From Nemophila menziesii (taxonomy: Eukaryota > Streptophyta > Magnoliopsida > Boraginales > Hydrophyllaceae): a DNA stretch of 64,000 nt. The stretch covers positions 37,317,350 to 37,381,349 of the forward strand of contig JARWIR010000005.1 of assembly GCA_029959085.1 (NCBI GenBank), read 5' to 3'. Position 1 is the stretch's first letter; each line of letters opens with the position of its first letter. Position numbers and translations under genes: made by a program. The notes under the pieces are model-generated. The model had not been told where the DNA came from and did not search any database. It was given only the letters and a program-made list of their open reading frames with translations. Shown piece by piece: positions 59,697 to 64,000 of the stretch.

Positions 59697-62150
59697 CTTA
59701 TTTAAATGGCATTCTTATATAGACGATCAAATCTATATGTGTTAAGATGGCTAACATGTAATTTTGTAAACGACATGCTAACTTATGTCTCCATTTATGT
59801 ATTAGATTAATCTAGTAACGAGACATCATTTTAGGATTTTATTGTGCATATTAGAGGAATTATTCCCTATATTTGGATAGTTTCTCATTTTTTGTCTACT
59901 TTCGAAGAATTATTACTTTTGGAGATATTTGTGTTTAATTTGTTTGTTAAGTATGCATCTCTTAAATACTTGGATGCTATTAGATACCAATTCGAGGATA
60001 CGAAGTAGATAAAGGAAGTTAAAACCCATGTAAGGAGTCAAAGGATTAAAATGAAACTTTTGGAAAGTGAGAGTAGTTACCAACAAGATTTAGAAATCGA
60101 CTTGTCAGTGTCACCACGTTCAATTGGTGATGGTTTTGGAGGATCCCTTTGATATATAGATAGTAATTGGATCTGGGGCATAGGAGTTGACGGTTCATAA
60201 TTTAGAGATGAATTAAAGAAGTTATTAATGTTACAATAATTGGATAAGAAAGCGTCAGTTCCTTAGAGTTGAATTGGAGAAGTTATTAAAGTTATAGTAA
60301 TTGGATCTGGAGTACAGGAATTGACGGTTCATAATAGTACAAATTATTAGAAGTTATCTTTCCTAGTTAGTTTAGTTATGCATTCTAGTACGCTGCCTAA
60401 GAACATTGCATAGGAATTAACCTTCGTAGTCCTTGTGGAAATGATACTCTTTTCATACTTACTTTTTTAGTTATGAATAATCTTTACACTTGCGGTAGTT
60501 AGCTCTCTTAATTTGTGTATTTGTTAGCTTATTTTATCTCACTTTGAGAGACAACACTAACCCACTGGCTAGATCCGTTCTTATAGAGGACAATATGGTC
60601 TAAATGCTCCCACAACCTATATTATTATCATGTCAATGGAATCGACACGTATGTATCAAATACCTAATCTGGAATATGATTTTTGAATTCATTAACTCTC
60701 ATAATGATATAATATCTAATAGGAAATCTCCCCGACTACGTAACAATTTAAAACACCAAAGGATGAAAATAATGTCAGCTGGTATAGTTCAGACGAGGGT
60801 AGGAATGGACATAGAAACCAGTCACTTTCACCTTCACATTCGTAGCATTGACGACCTTGACGATGTTCTCTCATTACTTTTAATCCTTATCTTTTTTTCC
60901 CAAATTAGATGTTTGGGCACTCACGTTGCGTTTCTTGAAATGAGAACCATAATATTTCTTGTGACACTTTCCCGAGAACCTCAACCACTGAATTGTTGAA
61001 GGATATGTTTTCGAGAGAACATAATTCCTAAAAAAGGTGAAGTGACAATTAGTCATAGATAAATGGTATATGATGAATAAATGCATGGGACAAATCTCTA
61101 AATAAATCTCTCCCTCCAATTCAAGTACTACACTTAAAGAAGAAAAATCAACCATTTTATTGGGCTCGGACAATACACCATTGGGTCAAGAAAAATTGGA
61201 GAAACACCTTTAGCATGTATCCAACTCTTAGACATATATAGACACATTTACCAGAAATTTATACTTAAGGATCAATCATGCGAAAGACCTTTTCTTTTAC
61301 CATTGAAATCCTAGGCTAATCTCTCAGTACGGAGATAGGTTAGATACAAGCCAACGTAATAAATAGACATGTTATTTATCATTCTGAAGACGAAGTGTGT
61401 AAATTAATGACCTTCTCTCCGAAAATTCCAGGACTGAACCTTTTCCCTTTATCATCTTCACATTCTCCCAATTGTCCTTTTTGATCTTCAAGTTTTTTAT
61501 CGGGACCAACAGTCATGAACTGCAACTCCTTAAGTTAGGCTTACAGACTATGAATCACCCTTTCCTAACTTAATACACACCTAATTGTTGTGCCATAATT
61601 TATGGCTACATAAAAAATATATATTTCAACGAGTACCTTTTTGGTTAATAGGGTATAGTTAATACCACCATTTCTCTATCCCTCAATATTTGGCTAGTAT
61701 ATAAAGTCCCCGCAACAATCAATCAAGGAAATGCAATCTAATATATTACACCACCTAGTATAAAGACATGTTATCGTATCCTGAGAATTTAAGACGAGTT
61801 GGCTTAGGAAATAGGTTATGATTTTGGAATAATGAAGTAATAAAAGACCAAATAGAAGCCTCAATCCTATAATCAAACTCCTAAAATATACAACAATTTT
61901 ACCAGAGAAGGGTCTGCAAGCTTGTTTCATCAAAGATGGGTGATGAATCTCAAACATATTATCGATGTTCCTATGATGGAAAACCTTTGGAAACTTAATA
62001 AATCTAAGATTGTAAGAGCGACATAAAGCCTCGTAAGAAATAGGTTTGGATGGGGCTTCAAACAACTCGCTTTAGACACATTATGTATTATATTCATCAA
62101 TAATTCGATTTATAAGCGGATCAATACTAGTATAAAATGAAACCTTCGTT
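59697..62150 (-). other. Unassigned unit segment with conserved - strand frames, unit 4
   Basis: It carries the 123-codon frame 62065-61694 (identical to unit 3) and the 97-codon frame 61173-60880. A loss of about 36 bp near 60953 disturbs the end of the latter. Function unknown. Confidence 0.42.
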
Positions 62151-63034
62151 TTTCATGAAGAAGAAAATCTCTACTTCCATCCAGAATAGAATCACTTAAA
62201 CTCAAAAATAAAAATAATCAGCTTCTTCTGAAGAAGAATGATTGTACCTAAAAACTGAAGAAGATGCATCCATTATAAGCATGCCTGATTGATTAGGCAC
62301 CAATAGATGAGAAACATTGTTGGTAGTGATAGCATGCTGATTAAATGATCGAGTCCTTCGCACTGGATATAAAACACTTAATTATTGTAAACAATAATAA
62401 AATAAAATCAAAAGAATAATAAAATCTGGAAAGAAAAAGTACCTCGAAAAATTGAAGCTCGAAATAAAGAAGTTGACTGTGTTGTATAACTGCCCGAGGA
62501 TAAATAAATTGACTCTGTTGGATGATCCGATGATAGAGAAGAGAATAAGAACATTTAAAGTTCCAAATACCTCCGACTAACAAGGATTTATTTAATTATA
62601 GAGCCATTCATTTAACTAATATTTATCACTCTATCTAGCGATATAGGATAATTCTATATTAGTTACAGAATCACGAAAGCATTCGAGAAAAAAATTGAAA
62701 TTATTTTTATAAATGGAATAAATATTTCCTATCTATAATTTAGTAAATTTACAATATAGAAACCCAATTGTGCTATTGACCCAATTACTAATTCACCTCA
62801 AGTGTTTCTACCATAATGGGTATGTACCATAATCACATCTAGGGTACGTAATCATATTTATGAGGGGGTTATGTACCCATCTTGGACCTGGAAAATCATG
62901 AAATGTATGTGCTTTCTCAGTGTTTTAATGAATACTGGAGGATATAAAAATAGAATATGAAAATATTATGTTCTGGAAATTGTAAATATTACCATTTATT
63001 AGGAATAAATACAGCTATAAATAAGAAGACTACC
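62151..63034. other. Unit 4 spacer between unassigned segment and CBS fragment
   Basis: Counterpart of 36571-37407. The - strand frame 62583-62341 (80 codons) is kept. No gene was identified. Confidence 0.45.
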
Positions 63035-63415
63035 CAAAATTTTCCGCCAATGCCTTTGTACCCCTTAACAGCTGAGGCAATGACACTTCCATACTCAAGA
63101 GATTTTCACTTCTTGATATAGCATCATAAAGACATTTTGTAATATCCAACATTTCTATAACTTCACATTATCAACTACAAGGATGGTGTCTAAATTTCTA
63201 TGTACAGATAAAAAACATATAATTAAGGTAACTAGTAGTATTACTCTGCTCATTTAATTTTGGAAACACAACCTTGAATCATTTTTTGAAGGGCCTCAAT
63301 TTTTGATGAATCTAAAGTCATGGAAATAGTTTCCTTGTCATAACTTTGGAAATTATTGTCTGATACAATTTCCTTTTTCCCTCTGCTAGAACCCTTGATA
63401 CAATTTTTTTATACA
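63035..63415 (-). pseudogene. CBS-domain (CBSCBSPB-type) gene fragment, unit 4
   Basis: This is the same relic as in units 2 and 3. The KFRHHP exon follows an ACATAG acceptor, but single-base indels near 63102 and 63165 and an added base near 63181 break the frame, so this is the most damaged of the three. The upstream RVLAEE- and EALQKMIQ-like pieces are recognisable. Confidence 0.68.
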
Positions 63416-64000
63416 GAAGAGTGTGCATTTTATGCTATATATGTCAATTCATAATTCTTTCTCTTATACTACATATGTCTAAAAAAAATTCAATAATTTG
63501 TTTGATTTGACACATGGTCATATATTTCTTCAAGAACATAACTAGAATGGTAGGATTCGTTATCCTATTTTCCCCATATAATGTTGAAACTTGTAATATA
63601 TAACAAAAAATTCTACCATTTTAATTTTGTAATTTTGTTGAAGTAATTATTTTGTAGAGAGTTAGAAGTGAAATTAGAAGATAACTTTTGAGGATGCATT
63701 ATTTACCGTTGAGAACTTATGGAACGGTGAACATCTATCTTCAACTATGTATCTTCAACTATGTATATTCAACTACGTTTGAGTTTGATAAGTAATTACG
63801 TTTTTGTATTTTTACAGGAACCCCAAAAATATCCATCCATATTGATCTTTCCTTTTGCAACAATTCTCATGAAATACCCGACATATTAAATATCAATATA
63901 ATTCAACAATCGATAACTTAATCCAAGTTCATAAATAAAAAACAGGTTAATCAAATATAATTCTTGCAACAAAATTATCTCTATACTTGTGGCTAAAAAA
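63416..64000. other. Unit 4 AT-rich segment at the right edge
   Basis: It matches unit 2 from about 37806 to 38400. No gene was seen; the unit continues beyond the window. Confidence 0.55.

Larger units (their letters stand above)
53531..64000. repeat. Tandem array unit 4 (runs off the window)
   Basis: This is the first 10.5 kb of a further copy. The last bases match unit 2 near 38400, so about 2.4 kb of the unit should lie beyond the right edge. Its ARO pseudogene keeps the block that units 2 and 3 have lost but lacks the larger block kept in unit 1. Confidence 0.9.

Overview
The window is nuclear DNA of a flowering plant, probably a eudicot. It is AT-rich, has short introns, and carries a plant-type molybdopterin synthase small subunit gene, ARMADILLO REPEAT ONLY (ARO)-like and CBS-domain gene remnants, a CACTA (En/Spm) DNA transposon, plant LINE fragments and an Athila-like LTR-retrotransposon piece. 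No species can be named from the sequence alone. Only one protein gene looks intact; almost everything else is repeats, transposons and gene relics. No rRNA, tRNA or CRISPR was seen.

Layout. 1-1010 is a degenerate AACCTT hexamer field, telomere-like in form but not the canonical plant repeat. 1960-3060 is a MOCS2A/CNX7 gene (probable 5'UTR exon, intron, single coding exon at 2749-3060). 3787-4373 is a primer-binding site plus the N-terminal part of gag from an Athila-like element, cut off abruptly at 4373/4374. From 4374 to the right edge runs a tandem array of a unit of about 12.8 kb: unit 1 at 4374-27917 (12.9 kb plus a 10.6-kb transposon), unit 2 at 27918-40783, unit 3 at 40784-53530, and unit 4 from 53531, running off the window.

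Each unit carries, in order: an ARO-like armadillo pseudogene (- strand); long AT-rich DNA without a recognisable gene; a 5'-truncated LINE (- strand) with a 12-bp target-site duplication (TSD); an unassigned 2.4-kb segment with a conserved - strand open frame; a fragment of a plant CBS-domain (CBSCBSPB-type) gene (- strand); more AT-rich DNA; and a short unidentified - strand exon at the unit boundary. All gene pieces are broken, so the array looks like amplified pseudogene-rich DNA rather than a working gene cluster.

Unit 1 is special. Its CBS-containing stretch (about 1.85 kb) is replaced by a 1.9-kb inverted patch (13053-14967) that carries an ARO C-terminus resembling units 2-4 more than unit 1. 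Further right, a complete but dead CACTA element (15445-26043) sits in a TCT target duplication. The empty target site is preserved at the matching positions of units 2 and 3. The element holds a TNP2-type transposase gene (Transpos_assoc, TNP2, DUF4218 and DUF4216 regions), a 2.2-kb minisatellite of 40-bp units rich in TTGACT, an internal copy of the GCGACGA subterminal block with its own TATA-like box, and a second gene of the Ptta/En/Spm (Transposase_24) family. Both genes are interrupted mainly by in-frame stops.

Shared deletions suggest units 2 and 3 are closest, then 4, with unit 1 most distant. A tract of about 590 bp that is identical in units 3 and 4 breaks this pattern and suggests gene conversion. 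I did not find a new enzymatic or defence system. The most interesting features are the array's rearrangement history and the two-promoter architecture of the CACTA element.
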